A stretch of DNA of 64,000 bases from Nocardiopsis sp. YSL2 (GCF_030555055.1 NZ_JAMOAO010000001.1:3224001-3288000), one strand, 5' to 3'. Shown: positions 18,420 through 28,299, counted from the stretch's first letter. Notes: generated from the sequence alone by a model not told the origin. Program-made: numbers and translations.

Positions 18420-19052
18420 TCAGGCGTCGCCCCTGAGGTCGAGCGGGCGCGGCCGGAAGCTGTCGACGATCGCCTCGACCGTGTCCTCGTACTCGTCGGC
18501 CTCGGCCGCGGGGACGCTCACCCGGATGGCGAAGACGGTGCCGTAGCCCGGTTCCACCACGACCTTCTGTGTGGCCTGGCGGTGCCGGTCGTCGTAGTCG
18601 ACGTCGACCCATTGGGACTCCTCGCCCTCCAGGACCGCGTCGAACACCAGGACGGCGGAGGCGCCGCCGTCGCCGAACAGGCCGTCGTCCTCGTCCATCG
18701 CCAGGGACAGCTGTTCGTAGGAGGCCGCCTCGCGTTCCAGGGACGTCTCGTTGCGCTCCATCCACCGCTCGGCGGTCTCGCCCGGCTCCGCGTCGTCCCA
18801 GATGGTGTGCACGACCACGGTTCTGTCCGGTGAGGTGATGATCCCGGTGTCGGGTCCGCCGCCGGGGGGCGCCGTCCACTCGATGTCGGGGTCGCCCTCG
18901 GCGTCGTACCAGTCGCTGGGCAGGTGCACGTAGTAGGTGCCCGATCGGTAGAGCCGGTAGCCGGGCCTGGGAAACGGTTCTCCGTCGCAGGCCGTGACCA
19001 GACCGGTGACGAGCAGTGTCGCTAGGGCTGCGCTCAGGGGGCGAAGCAGCAT
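18420..19052 (-). CDS. Putative lipoprotein of unknown function
   Basis: 210 residues with an N-terminal signal (LLRPLSAALATLLVTGLVTAC) whose C22 fits a relaxed lipobox VTAC. The mature part is acidic, alternates beta and helical segments, and contains an SGTYYVHLPSDWY opening like the PsbP/DcrB-type domain of actinobacterial lipoproteins. A repeated acidic Asp/Glu pattern ends in EDTVEAIVDSFRPRP. It is probably attached to the outer face of the membrane. No enzyme motif was recognised. It stands alone between a TetR gene and a dienelactone hydrolase. Confidence 0.75.
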   Translation of the reverse strand: MLLRPLSAALATLLVTGLVTACDGEPFPRPGYRLYRSGTYYVHLPSDWYDAEGDPDIEWTAPPGGGPDTGIITSPDRTVVVHTIWDDAEPGETAERWMERNETSLEREAASYEQLSLAMDEDDGLFGDGGASAVLVFDAVLEGEESQWVDVDYDDRHRQATQKVVVEPGYGTVFAIRVSVPAAEADEYEDTVEAIVDSFRPRPLDLRGDA

Positions 19053-19219
19053 GGGGGAGCCCTCTCGCCGATGTGATGGGAATCACTCACCCTACCCCTC
19101 GGGGGTCGATCTGCGAGGGAATGCGTGGCGGCGACGGGGCCGTGGTCCGGCCCGGGTCGGATCACGGTGGTCGCTAGGGTGGTCGAAACGGCCCGGGGGC
19201 ACGGACATGGGAGACCGCC

Positions 19220-19999
19220 TTGACCGAGATCGACCTCAGCGCGTACGCCCGGGACGGTGACGGTTCCCGTCGTCTGCGCGGATACCTGGCACGGCCCGAC
19301 GGAAGGGGTCCCTGGCCCGGCGTGGTGGTCCTGCACGAGGTGTTCGGTGTCGACGGCGAGATGCGCCGGCACGCCGACCACCTGGCCGAACTCGGCTACC
19401 TGGCCCTCCTGCCCGATCTGTACAGCGACGGCGGCATGCTGCGGTGCGTCGCCCGCACGATGCGCGCCGTCTCCACCGGGCACGGGCGCGCCTTCACCGA
19501 CATCACGGCGGCCCGTTCCTGGCTGCTGGCGCAGCCGGACTGCACGGGCCGGATCGGTGTCGTCGGCTTCTGCATGGGCGGCGGCTTCGCGATCGCGGCC
19601 GCGCCGGAGTTCGACGCCGCCGCGCCCAACTACGGCCTGATGCCGCCCGACCTGGCGGCGGCGGTCCGCGGCGCCTGCCCCACGGTCGCCAGCTACGCCG
19701 CCAGGGACCGGATGCTCAAAGGGGCCGCGCCCCGGCTCAAGCGGGCGCTGGACGCCGAGGGTGTGCCCAACGACGTCAAGGAGTACGCGGCGGCCGGGCA
19801 TTCCTTCATGAACACCGGGCCCGTCGGACCCCGGGCCCTGCGCGTCGTGCTGCGCGCGATGGGGACGGGACCGCACCCGGAGTCGGCCGCCGACGCCTGG
19901 CGCCGCATCGAGGCCTTCTTCGGCGAGCACCTGGGCACGGAGCGCGCCGACCGGGACGCCGACGGACCCACGGCCGCCGACGATGACACAGAGAGATGA
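19220..19999 (+). CDS. Dienelactone hydrolase family protein
   Basis: 259 residues from a TTG with GGGAG 6 nt upstream. The alpha/beta-hydrolase triad is readable: nucleophile C118 in GFCMGGG, D163 in AARDRM and H194 in AAGHSF, plus the conserved E40 in LHEVFG. True dienelactone hydrolases open the lactone ring in chlorocatechol breakdown; no aromatic pathway genes are near, so the substrate is open. A TAGGGT -10 lies at 19175-19180, about 40 nt before the start. The C-terminus is a hydrophilic tail. Confidence 0.9.
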   Translation: MTEIDLSAYARDGDGSRRLRGYLARPDGRGPWPGVVVLHEVFGVDGEMRRHADHLAELGYLALLPDLYSDGGMLRCVARTMRAVSTGHGRAFTDITAARSWLLAQPDCTGRIGVVGFCMGGGFAIAAAPEFDAAAPNYGLMPPDLAAAVRGACPTVASYAARDRMLKGAAPRLKRALDAEGVPNDVKEYAAAGHSFMNTGPVGPRALRVVLRAMGTGPHPESAADAWRRIEAFFGEHLGTERADRDADGPTAADDDTER

Positions 20000-20100
20000 G
20001 ATGAACCGCGAGGGCGACGGGGCCCGATAGGACGGGCGGAGTGCCCTGTGCGCGCGGGGCCTCCGAGATCCGGTTCCGACGAGTCACAGACGGGTTCACC

Positions 20101-20541
20101 TTGACCAACCAGCACCAGCCCCCCGAGCTGCACCTGCTGAGCCTCATCACGGAGGAGAACGGCGTGCTCTGCGACGAGAACCGCGCCTATGTCCGTCGGC
20201 TCATGGGCGATGTGATCGAGGAGCAGCGGTGGGGCGTGCCCGCCGGGGCACCGGAAGGGGCCGAGACGATCAACAAGAACGGCTGGCTGCCCTACGACGG
20301 CACCGACATCTGGCGGGTGAACAGCATCGGCGCGATCGACGGCACGAGCGCCGGCCCGTACCGGATGGCGATCCTGACGGACCGGAACGCGGGTATGGCG
20401 TACGGGGTCGAGACCATCGAACTGCTCTCCGCGGCCGTGCACGACGCCCTGCACGGGGACGGAGCGATGCCGCTCAGGTCACCCCTGCCGGAGCTCCGCG
20501 AGGACCTGCCCACGACCTCCGACGGCTCCGACCGGGCCTGA
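20101..20541 (+). pseudogene. C-terminal remnant of a class A beta-lactamase-like serine hydrolase
   Basis: An open frame of 146 residues from TTG 20101, with no good ribosome site. It resembles only the last third of actinobacterial beta-lactamase-related serine hydrolases: VRRLMGDVIEEQRWGVP, the KNGWLP box in the KTG position, WRVNSIGAI and MAYGVETIELL. The catalytic SxxK and SDN parts are absent, and the upstream sequence back to 20041 shows no similarity in any frame that I can see. It is therefore most likely a decayed gene. A stand-alone small protein is possible but would lack catalytic serine. Confidence 0.6.
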
Positions 20542-20596
20542 CCGGTCCGCCGGCGCAGTGCCGGGGCCGGCTCCGGCGGGCCCGGGCCGGATCGGG

Positions 20597-21043
20597 TCAG
20601 GAACGCTCGCGACCCGCGCGGTAGGCGGCGATGAGGTCGTCCACCGGCCAGCGGGCCACCCAGTCGCCGAGCACGTCCAGGGCGACGTCGTCCAGCGTGC
20701 GGAAGCGCACGCAGGCCCTGCCCATGTCGAGCTTGCGACCGGTGGCCCGCCACTGGTCGGCGAACTCCCGCTGGAGCTCCTCGTCGTACACGCCCATGAG
20801 GTAGAGGGAGAAGTGCCGCTTCTGCGCTGCCAGGGCGACGTAGCCCAGCGGTCGGCCGTTGTAGGTGTCGGGGAAGCGCTCCAGGGGGACGTGGTAGCTG
20901 ATCATCCCGAACTCCATGCCCTCCTCGTAGCCGGGCGGCAGCCGGTCGAGGATGAGGCGGCGGAGCGCGCGCAGCACCCCGGCCCGGTCCTCCGGGAGCT
21001 CGGACAGGTACTCGTCGGGTGTGGACGCCGCGCTGGACACCAT
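20597..21043 (-). CDS. DUF1801-domain protein
   Basis: 148 residues of the YdhG-like fold: TPDEYLSELPEDRAGVLRALRRLI, then GMEFGMISYHV, LGYVALAAQKRHFSLYLMGV and a C-terminal LDDVALDVLGDWV segment. These small proteins are widespread; frataxin-like or iron-handling roles have been suggested for relatives, but the function is unsettled. It is single-gene, convergent with the serine-hydrolase remnant. Confidence 0.85.
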   Translation of the reverse strand: MVSSAASTPDEYLSELPEDRAGVLRALRRLILDRLPPGYEEGMEFGMISYHVPLERFPDTYNGRPLGYVALAAQKRHFSLYLMGVYDEELQREFADQWRATGRKLDMGRACVRFRTLDDVALDVLGDWVARWPVDDLIAAYRAGRERS

Positions 21044-21224
21044 GGCGCCAGCCTAGGCGCGGCACCGGTCGGCGTGGGCCAACCGCGCCGGAGGCGGCGC
21101 ACGCGGGCGACGGCGGCGGTGCCCGGCCGCGGGCGCGGCGCGGGTCCGCGGCCGGTTCCTGGGCGGGGTCCGGGGCGGGGTCCGGCCGGGGTGGCGCCCA
21201 GACCCCGGGGACGGCTGCGGTGCG

Positions 21225-21551
21225 TCAGCCCCTGTCGACGGGCAGGCCGCCCTCCACCCAGTCCTGGATGCCCTCGCGGTACTTGCGCACCTGGGTGTAG
21301 CCGAGGCCCTCCAGGGCGGTGGAGACCGCCTGGCTGTTCCCGCACGCGGGGTTGGAGCAGTACACGGCGATGAGGGCGTCCTTGTCGGGGAGCACCTCCG
21401 CGGCCCGGTCGGCGACCTCGTCGGCCGTGAGGGCGACCGCCCCGGGCAGGTGCTGCTGCTCGTAGTAGGAGCCTCCCAGGGCGTCCACGACGGTCACGCT
21501 CCGGTCGTCGATGCGCTTCTTGAGCTCGTCACGGCTGATCAGTGCTGTCAT
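21225..21551 (-). CDS. Single-domain rhodanese
   Basis: 108 residues. The active-site cysteine C65 is in YCSNPACGNSQ, a loop like that of rhodaneses paired with TetR/ArsR regulators. DALGGSYYEQQHLPGAV is the conserved N-terminal turn. It should transfer sulfane sulfur to a thiol acceptor in the cytoplasm. The ATG is preceded by CAGGAGAG. Three palindromes fill the 119-bp gap to the divergent TetR gene, so that regulator very likely controls it. Confidence 0.92.
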   Translation of the reverse strand: MTALISRDELKKRIDDRSVTVVDALGGSYYEQQHLPGAVALTADEVADRAAEVLPDKDALIAVYCSNPACGNSQAVSTALEGLGYTQVRKYREGIQDWVEGGLPVDRG

Positions 21552-21563
21552 GCCACTCTCCTG

Positions 21564-21649
21564 ACCGGACTGTGGTCCGGTTGTGTCGGCGAAAGAAAAT
21601 CGGACCGTGGTCCGCTTGTGGTCGCGAGCATATACGGACCTCAGTCCGT
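21564..21649. promoter_or_regulatory. Three-site TetR operator array
   Basis: Three palindromes share CGGAC-N4-GTCCG: 21564-21581 (ACCGGAC-tgtg-GTCCGGT), 21601-21614 (CGGAC-cgtg-GTCCG) and 21634-21649 (ACGGAC-ctca-GTCCGT). Their centres are 35 and 34 bp apart. The last lies just upstream of a TAGGGT -10 box (21658-21663) for the TetR gene. Confidence 0.8.
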
Positions 21650-21670
21650 TTGTCGAGTAGGGTGGAGCCC

Positions 21671-22261
21671 GTGAACGACGAACTACTCCAGGTCCTGCGC
21701 CGGCCGCCCCAGGAACGCGCCGACGCCGCCCGCAACCGGACCCGTGTCCTGGAGGCCGCGTCACGGCTGTTCACGGACGGGGGCGTGGCCGCCCTGACCG
21801 TCGACGCGGTCGCCCGGGAGGCCGGGGTCGGCAAGGGAACCGTGTTCCGCCGATTCGGCGACAAGTCGGGCCTCGTCTCGGCCCTGCTGGACCAGCGCGA
21901 ACGCGAACTCCAGGAAGCCATCGTCTTCGGCGGCCCCCCGCTGGGCCCCGGGGCTCCCGCGCGTGAGCGGGCCCTGGCCTTCTTCGACGCCTACCTCACC
22001 TACCTGGCCGACCACCTGGACCTCGTACGGCTGTCGGAGACCGCCGCGCCCGGGGCGCGGTTCAGGGTCGGCGCGTACGTGTTCTGGCACCGGCACCTGG
22101 CCATCCTGTGCGCGGGCCGACCCGACCCCGACCACCTCGCCCATGCGCTCCTGGGGGCGGTCGCGGCCGACCTCAACGCCGAACTGCTCGCCCAGGGGAT
22201 CGACTGGGGCCGCATCCGCGCGGGCGTCGCCACCGTGGTCGACGCGCTGGTGACCCCGTGA
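21671..22261 (+). CDS. TetR-family regulator of the rhodanese
   Basis: 196 residues from a GTG. The helix-turn-helix reads VLEAASRLFTDGGVAALTVDAVAREAG and GKGTVFRRFGDKSGL. The C-terminal domain carries a tail of His, Trp and Arg residues (FWHRHLAIL). The start sits 7 nt after a TAGGGT box, so translation may be leaderless, although GGAG also lies close by. Divergence from the rhodanese and the three shared palindromes argue for control of both genes, perhaps in response to a thiol-reactive ligand (inferred). Confidence 0.92.
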   Translation: MNDELLQVLRRPPQERADAARNRTRVLEAASRLFTDGGVAALTVDAVAREAGVGKGTVFRRFGDKSGLVSALLDQRERELQEAIVFGGPPLGPGAPARERALAFFDAYLTYLADHLDLVRLSETAAPGARFRVGAYVFWHRHLAILCAGRPDPDHLAHALLGAVAADLNAELLAQGIDWGRIRAGVATVVDALVTP

Positions 22262-22555
22262 GCAGCCCACCCGCGGCCTGATCCGCCTCTTCCGCGCGGC
22301 TCGGGGCGACCGGGGCCCGAGCTCGCCACGGGCACGGAGGGCCCGGCCGCCGTGTGGTCTCCGGGGTGGTCCGAGGCCGTATGGAGGAGCCGCCGGACGT
22401 GCGGATCAGGCCGGGTCACAGGTGTGCGTCGCCGCGCTCCCGGGCATGTGTGGCGCATACGCCGCCGTGGCCGCCACGTCCCCGTGGAGCCGGGCCGCGG
22501 TCGGCCGTCCGCACCGGATCCGCGCCCGGCGCGTCCGTGGCCCTACCCTGGAAGT
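22262..22555. other. Gene-free stretch with distant inverted repeat
   Basis: No gene was found. CGGCCTGATCCGC at 22274-22286 and its exact complement at 22401-22413 form 13-bp arms 114 bp apart. A TACCCT box at 22544-22549 lies 6 nt before the GTG of the next gene. Confidence 0.4.
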
Positions 22556-23842
22556 GTGCGCACCGGTCCGGTGACCCTGTTCCTCTCCGGGGACGTGATG
22601 CTCGGCCGCGGGGTGGACCAGATCCTGCCCCACCCGGGGGATCCCGTCCTGGAGGAGGCCTTCGTCCGGGACGCGCGTGCCTACGTCCGCATGGCCGAGG
22701 ACGCCCACGGGTCCATCCCCGCCCCGGTCGACTTCTCCTGGCCGTGGGGCGACGCCCTGCCGGTGCTGGAGAAGGCCGGGCCCGACGCGCGGGTGGTCAA
22801 CCTGGAGACCAGCGTCACGGAGGGCGGGGCCTTCTGGCCGGGCAAGCAGGTGCACTACCGGGCGCATCCGGCGAACCTGCCCTGCCTGGCCGAGGCCCGG
22901 CCGGACGTGTGCTCGCTGGCCAACAACCACGTCATGGACTTCGGGTACGCCGGTCTGGCGGACACGCTGGCGGCCCTGTCGGCGGTCGGCCTGCGCGCGG
23001 CGGGCGCGGGCCGCGACGCGCAGGAGGCGCGTGCTCCGGTCGCCGTGCCCGTGGACGGGGGCGGGCGGGTGCTGGTGTTCGCGGTCGGGCTGGCCTCCAG
23101 CGGCATCCCGCCCGACTGGGCCGCCGGTGAGGACCGTCCCGGAGTCGGCCTGGTGTCCGCCGGGACCGGTGCCGCAGACGTCGTGGCGCGGGTGCGACGC
23201 GCGCGCGAGCCCGGAGACGTGGTCGTGGTCTCGGTCCACTGGGGCGGCAACTGGGGATACGACGTCTCACGGGAGGTCGCCTTCGCCCACGCTCTGGTCG
23301 ACGGGGGCGTGGACGTCGTGCACGGGCACTCCTCGCACATGCCGCGACCGATCGAGGTCTACCGCGACCGGCTGGTCCTGTACGGCTGCGGCGACCTGGT
23401 CAACGACTACGAGGGCATCCCGGGGTACGAGGAGTACCGTGACGACCTGCGGCTGCTCTACCTGGCCTCGGTGGAACCGGGCACCGGGCGGCTGCTCGAC
23501 CTGCGGATGGTGCCGCTGCGGGCCCGCCGGATGCGGCTGTGGCGGGCCCCGAGCGAGGACGTGCGGTGGCTCCGGCGGCGGCTCACCGACGTCAGCGCCC
23601 GCTTCGGGTGCGTACTCGTCCGCGACGGCGAGGGCCTGGCCCTGCGAGTGGGGCCTACCGCTCGGCCTCCGGGTTCTGGGCGGAGCCGCCGGGGGCGGGA
23701 GAGGAGTGCCCCGCGGCGTCCGGGAGAGCCGCCGGTCCTGCGTACGGGGCCGGCGCCGGCGGGTACGGGTACGCCCCGGGTGCTCCCGGGTGGGCAGGCC
23801 ACGCCTGGAACCGCCGCCGTCGCAGGTCGGACGCGCGGCTGA
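22556..23842 (+). CDS. CapA-family (PGA_cap) metallophosphatase-fold protein
   Basis: 428 residues from a GTG that lies 6 nt after a TACCCT box, with no clear ribosome site. CapA motifs are all present: LSGDVMLGRGVD, VVNLETSVT, SLANNHVMDFGY, VSVHWGGNWGY and VHGHSSHMPRPIEVY. Homologues act in poly-gamma-glutamate capsule formation, but no other capsule genes are near, so a different polyanion substrate is possible. No signal peptide is seen. The last 65 residues are Pro/Arg/Gly-rich and lie antisense over the next gene, so the natural stop may be questioned. Confidence 0.85.
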   Translation: MRTGPVTLFLSGDVMLGRGVDQILPHPGDPVLEEAFVRDARAYVRMAEDAHGSIPAPVDFSWPWGDALPVLEKAGPDARVVNLETSVTEGGAFWPGKQVHYRAHPANLPCLAEARPDVCSLANNHVMDFGYAGLADTLAALSAVGLRAAGAGRDAQEARAPVAVPVDGGGRVLVFAVGLASSGIPPDWAAGEDRPGVGLVSAGTGAADVVARVRRAREPGDVVVVSVHWGGNWGYDVSREVAFAHALVDGGVDVVHGHSSHMPRPIEVYRDRLVLYGCGDLVNDYEGIPGYEEYRDDLRLLYLASVEPGTGRLLDLRMVPLRARRMRLWRAPSEDVRWLRRRLTDVSARFGCVLVRDGEGLALRVGPTARPPGSGRSRRGRERSAPRRPGEPPVLRTGPAPAGTGTPRVLPGGQATPGTAAVAGRTRG

Positions 23843-24428
23843 CGCGCACGGCCAGCGTGACGACCACGATGACCAGACCGACGAAGAAGCCGGCCATGGG
23901 GAGGAGGATCCCGGAGACGACGCCCAGCCCCAGGCGCGAGTCCGCTGCCGTGACCACGCCGATGTCCCCCACCGCGTAGCGGGTGTTCGCGCCCGCGGAG
24001 CAGCTGATGCTGTGGGTGCCGGGGTCCCTGGTGTCCAGGGTGCCGAGGTAGTGCCACTCGCCGTTGTCGGACTCGTACGTGTACCGGTCGGTGCGCAGGG
24101 GGAGCGGCGCGCCCGAGGGGGAGCGGTGGTCGCACCCCGTGGAGCTCGCCTGGCTGCTGCCGTACAGGGCCCAGGAACCGCTCTCCCCGTCCCCGACCTC
24201 GAAGGTCGCGGTGGTGGTGGAGTCCATCTCGATCTGGAATCCGGGGCTCGGGTCGGGCCGCTCGGGGCTGGTGCCGAAGACCAGGATGAGGGTGCCGGCG
24301 GTGAGGCAGGCCGCGAAGACCAGCCCGCCGACCCAGTACCAGAGCCTGCGCGGACGGATCTCTCCGTCGGGAACCGGCGGGGGCGCTGGGGCGGGATGCG
24401 GGGGGAAGGCGGGGTGAGGGGTTGACAT
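23655..24428 (-). CDS. Two-TM membrane protein with extracellular domain
   Basis: 257 residues, unrecognised. A Pro-rich cytoplasmic N-terminus is followed by a membrane segment (WYWVGGLVFAACLTAGTLIL), an extracellular beta-rich domain of about 115 residues with two cysteines likely disulfide-bonded (STGCDH, SISCSA), a second membrane segment near residues 170-195, and a Pro/Ala/Tyr-rich cytoplasmic tail. Its 3' end overlaps the convergent CapA-like frame by 188 bp. Codon composition and topology favour this as a real gene. Confidence 0.7.
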   Translation of the reverse strand: MSTPHPAFPPHPAPAPPPVPDGEIRPRRLWYWVGGLVFAACLTAGTLILVFGTSPERPDPSPGFQIEMDSTTTATFEVGDGESGSWALYGSSQASSTGCDHRSPSGAPLPLRTDRYTYESDNGEWHYLGTLDTRDPGTHSISCSAGANTRYAVGDIGVVTAADSRLGLGVVSGILLPMAGFFVGLVIVVVTLAVRVSRASDLRRRRFQAWPAHPGAPGAYPYPPAPAPYAGPAALPDAAGHSSPAPGGSAQNPEAER

Positions 24429-24753
24429 GGGATGCAGTGTGGCATACGCGTGACCGCGGGTGACGGGTGCGCAGGTCCCGCTCGGTGACGGCCGGGGGCC
24501 GGGTGGTTCTGGAACTGAGCGGACGTGGCGCCCCTTCGCTGGAGGATGGTGCTGCTGTGGTGTCTGGGCTGAGTCCGGTCGCGTGTCGGTTCACAGAGGC
24601 GCGGATTCCACGCATACCAGTGGTGATCGGCACGAACTCGCGACCCGTTGCGTGCGAAGGCCTTGTCAGACGGGGTGAGCGCGGATTGAATCAGAGGGAC
24701 CGGGCGGGTCCGCCCGTACCGGCCGCCGCCGTCACGCCGCTGGGAGGGACACG
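24429..24753. other. Gene-free stretch upstream of GAF regulator
   Basis: A 325-bp divergent intergenic region without a supportable gene, RNA or clear palindrome. GGGAGG at its end is the ribosome site for the GAF gene. Confidence 0.4.
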
Positions 24754-26037
24754 ATGCCCGGCGCCTGGAACGCCTGGTCATGGGACGCCGATCCCGACAC
24801 CGTGCGACGGGACGTCTCCGTCGCCCACGACCGCTTCACCGGCTCGGGCCGACTCAGCCACCGCGTGCGCGACGTGGTCGGGGAGTCCTGGCGGCGCAGC
24901 GCCCTGCACGGCGTCGACCCCGACGCCACCCTGCCCAGGGTCGAGCTCTCCGGGCACGCCCTGCGCGACCACCGCGACGCCCACCCCCTGTCCGCGGCCA
25001 TGCCGCTGCTGCGCCGCCTGCTCGCCGACGGCGTGACCGGCCCGCAGATCCTCGCGGTCGGCGACGCCTCCGGGCGCCTGCTGTGGGTGGAGGGCGACCA
25101 CCGGCTGCGCTCCCGCGCCGAGGACGTGCACTTCGTCGAGGGCGCCAACTGGCTGGAGCGCTCGGCCGGGACGAACGCCCCCGGCGTCGCGCTCGCCCTC
25201 GACCACGAGGTCCAGGTGTTCGCCAGCGAGCACTTCTCCCGGGGCGTGCAGCGGTGGAGCTGCTCGGCCGCGCCCCTGCACGACCCCGACACCGGCGCGC
25301 TCATCGGCGTCCTCGACCTGACCGGCGAGGACCGCATCGCCTCGCCGCAGGCTCTGGCGCTGGTGCGCGCGGCGGCCGCCGCCACGGAGATGGAGCTGCG
25401 GGCCCAGCGGATCAGCGGCCGGATCCCCACACCGGGCCGCTCACTGGACGACGCTCCCGCGGGCGCCCCGGGTCGGGCCGTGCTGCGGGTGCTGGGTCGC
25501 GACCGCGCCGGCCTCACCCTCGACGACCACACCGTCGAACTCAGCCGTCGGCACTCGGAGATCCTGCTGCTGCTCACCCGCCACCCGCGCGGGCTCAACG
25601 GTGAGGCGCTCGGCGCCCGCCTGCACGAGGCCGACGCCTCCCCGGTCACCATCCGCGCCGAGATGTCACGGCTGCGCCGCCTGCTGGGGACCGGGCTGCT
25701 CGCCTCCCGCCCCTACCGCCTGCTCCACCCGGTGGACACCGACGTCGACGAGGTCCGCCGCCACCTGGCCGACGGCGCCTACCGGCGGGCCCTGGAGACC
25801 TGTACCGGTCCGGTGCTGCCCGCCTCCGAGGCACCCGGAGTGGTCGACCTGCGCGAGGAGCTGCGCGCCGAGGTGTGCGAGGCGCTGGCCGCCAACGCGA
25901 CCCCGGACGTGCGGCTGGCCTGGGCCGACCACCCCGAGTGGCGGGACGACCCGCGCGTGCTGTCGGCGGCGCTGGACACACCGGAGTCCCCGCGGCACGC
26001 GGCCCTGCGCGGTCGCCTGCGCCGGCTCGGTGCGTGA
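24754..26037 (+). CDS. GAF-domain transcriptional regulator
   Basis: 427 residues. Residues 20-220 match the N-terminal sensor half of AcoR-type activators (VRDVVGESWRRSALHGVDP, then a GAF domain ending in IGVLDLTGED). There is no sigma-54 ATPase domain. Instead the C-terminus has a winged-helix segment (LSRRHSEILLLLTRHP, VTIRAEMSRLRRLLG) and helical tail, which is the form seen in actinobacteria. It lies just before an aldehyde dehydrogenase gene and most likely activates it in response to an aldehyde, alcohol or acetoin-type ligand. Confidence 0.85.
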   Translation: MPGAWNAWSWDADPDTVRRDVSVAHDRFTGSGRLSHRVRDVVGESWRRSALHGVDPDATLPRVELSGHALRDHRDAHPLSAAMPLLRRLLADGVTGPQILAVGDASGRLLWVEGDHRLRSRAEDVHFVEGANWLERSAGTNAPGVALALDHEVQVFASEHFSRGVQRWSCSAAPLHDPDTGALIGVLDLTGEDRIASPQALALVRAAAAATEMELRAQRISGRIPTPGRSLDDAPAGAPGRAVLRVLGRDRAGLTLDDHTVELSRRHSEILLLLTRHPRGLNGEALGARLHEADASPVTIRAEMSRLRRLLGTGLLASRPYRLLHPVDTDVDEVRRHLADGAYRRALETCTGPVLPASEAPGVVDLREELRAEVCEALAANATPDVRLAWADHPEWRDDPRVLSAALDTPESPRHAALRGRLRRLGA

Positions 26038-26123
26038 TCCCGCCCTGAGCGGCCCCGCGCCCCCCCCCGCGCGTGAGGGCCGTGCGTGACCCGGACGGCC
26101 CCGGCACGGTGCGCCGCCGACAC

Positions 26124-26157
26124 GCAACGTGGTCGCAACGTCGACGTTACTAACGTC
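26124..26157 (+). promoter_or_regulatory. Palindrome and direct repeats before aldehyde dehydrogenase
   Basis: GACGTTA-c-TAACGTC at 26143-26157 is a perfect 15-bp palindrome. GCAACGT occurs immediately upstream at 26124-26130 and 26135-26141, 11 bp apart. The cluster lies 67-100 bp before the dehydrogenase ATG and is the likely regulator-binding region. Confidence 0.6.
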
Positions 26158-26223
26158 ACAGTCATCGGAGCCCCGACAGCGGAGGCCCACCGTCCCGGCC
26201 GCCACGCGTACCAGGAGGACACC

Positions 26224-27746
<1,523 letters not shown>

Positions 27747-27747
<1 letters not shown>

Positions 27748-28124
27748 TGGACACCGGAACGGAGCGGGTCGCCGTCACGGGGGCGGCGGCCGCCCTGCTC
27801 CGGGAGCTGTGGGAGGAGCACGGGCCGCTCATGTTCCACCAGTCCGGCGGGTGCTGCGACGGCAGCTCACCGATGTGCTATCCGGCGGGTGAGTTCCGTA
27901 CGGGCGGCTCCGACGTCAGGCTGGGGGAGCTGGACGCGGGGACGCCGGATCCGGTCCCGGTGTGGATGTCGCGCCCGCAGTTCGAACTGTGGAGCCACAC
28001 CCACCTGACCATCGACGTGGTCCCGGGCCGGGGAGCGGGGTTCTCGCTGGAGGCACCGACCGGACAGAGGTTCCTGATCCGCTCCAGGCTCATGACCGAC
28101 GAGGAGGCGGAGGGCCTGGAGTAG
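27747..28124 (+). CDS. DUF779-family protein
   Basis: 125 residues; its ATG shares one base with the dehydrogenase stop, so the two are translated together. The family hallmark is HQSGGCCDGSSPMC, a cysteine cluster likely to bind metal, followed by FELWSHTHLTIDVVPGRG and the ending FSLEAPTGQRF. DUF779 proteins are regular companions of acetaldehyde dehydrogenases and are presumed accessory or maturation factors. Confidence 0.9.
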
Positions 28125-28132
28125 GGGGAGGG

Positions 28133-28190
28133 GCCGAGGGCCCCGGAGGCGGCGTGGCGGGGCGGATTCGAGGGGCCCTCGGCACGCCGC
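28133..28190. terminator. Nested inverted repeats after DUF779
   Basis: GCCGAGGGCCCC (28133-28144) pairs exactly with GGGGCCCTCGGC (28172-28183). Inside and overlapping it, GCGGCGTG (28149-28156) pairs with CACGCCGC (28183-28190). Only one of the two can form at a time. They sit between the dehydrogenase operon and the convergent mnh operon. Confidence 0.5.
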
Positions 28191-28194
28191 GGGC

Positions 28195-28299
28195 TCACCG
28201 TCCGTCGAACCGCCACAGTGTCGCCGTCAGGCCGTCCGAGCCGTAGCCGAAGGCCCGTGCCGACGTGATCCGGTGGAAGGCGTACTCCGGCGCCCCGTG
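28195..28299 (-). pseudogene. Short remnant resembling a PPOX-family C-terminus
   Basis: On the minus strand, directly beyond the mnhG stop, a 34-codon frame without a start reads AFHRITSARAFGYGSDGL and ends ATLWRFDG before a stop. The AFGYG...T-x-WRF ending resembles the C-terminus of actinobacterial pyridoxamine-phosphate-oxidase-fold proteins. It is probably a decayed gene end; similarity is from memory and weak. Confidence 0.3.
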
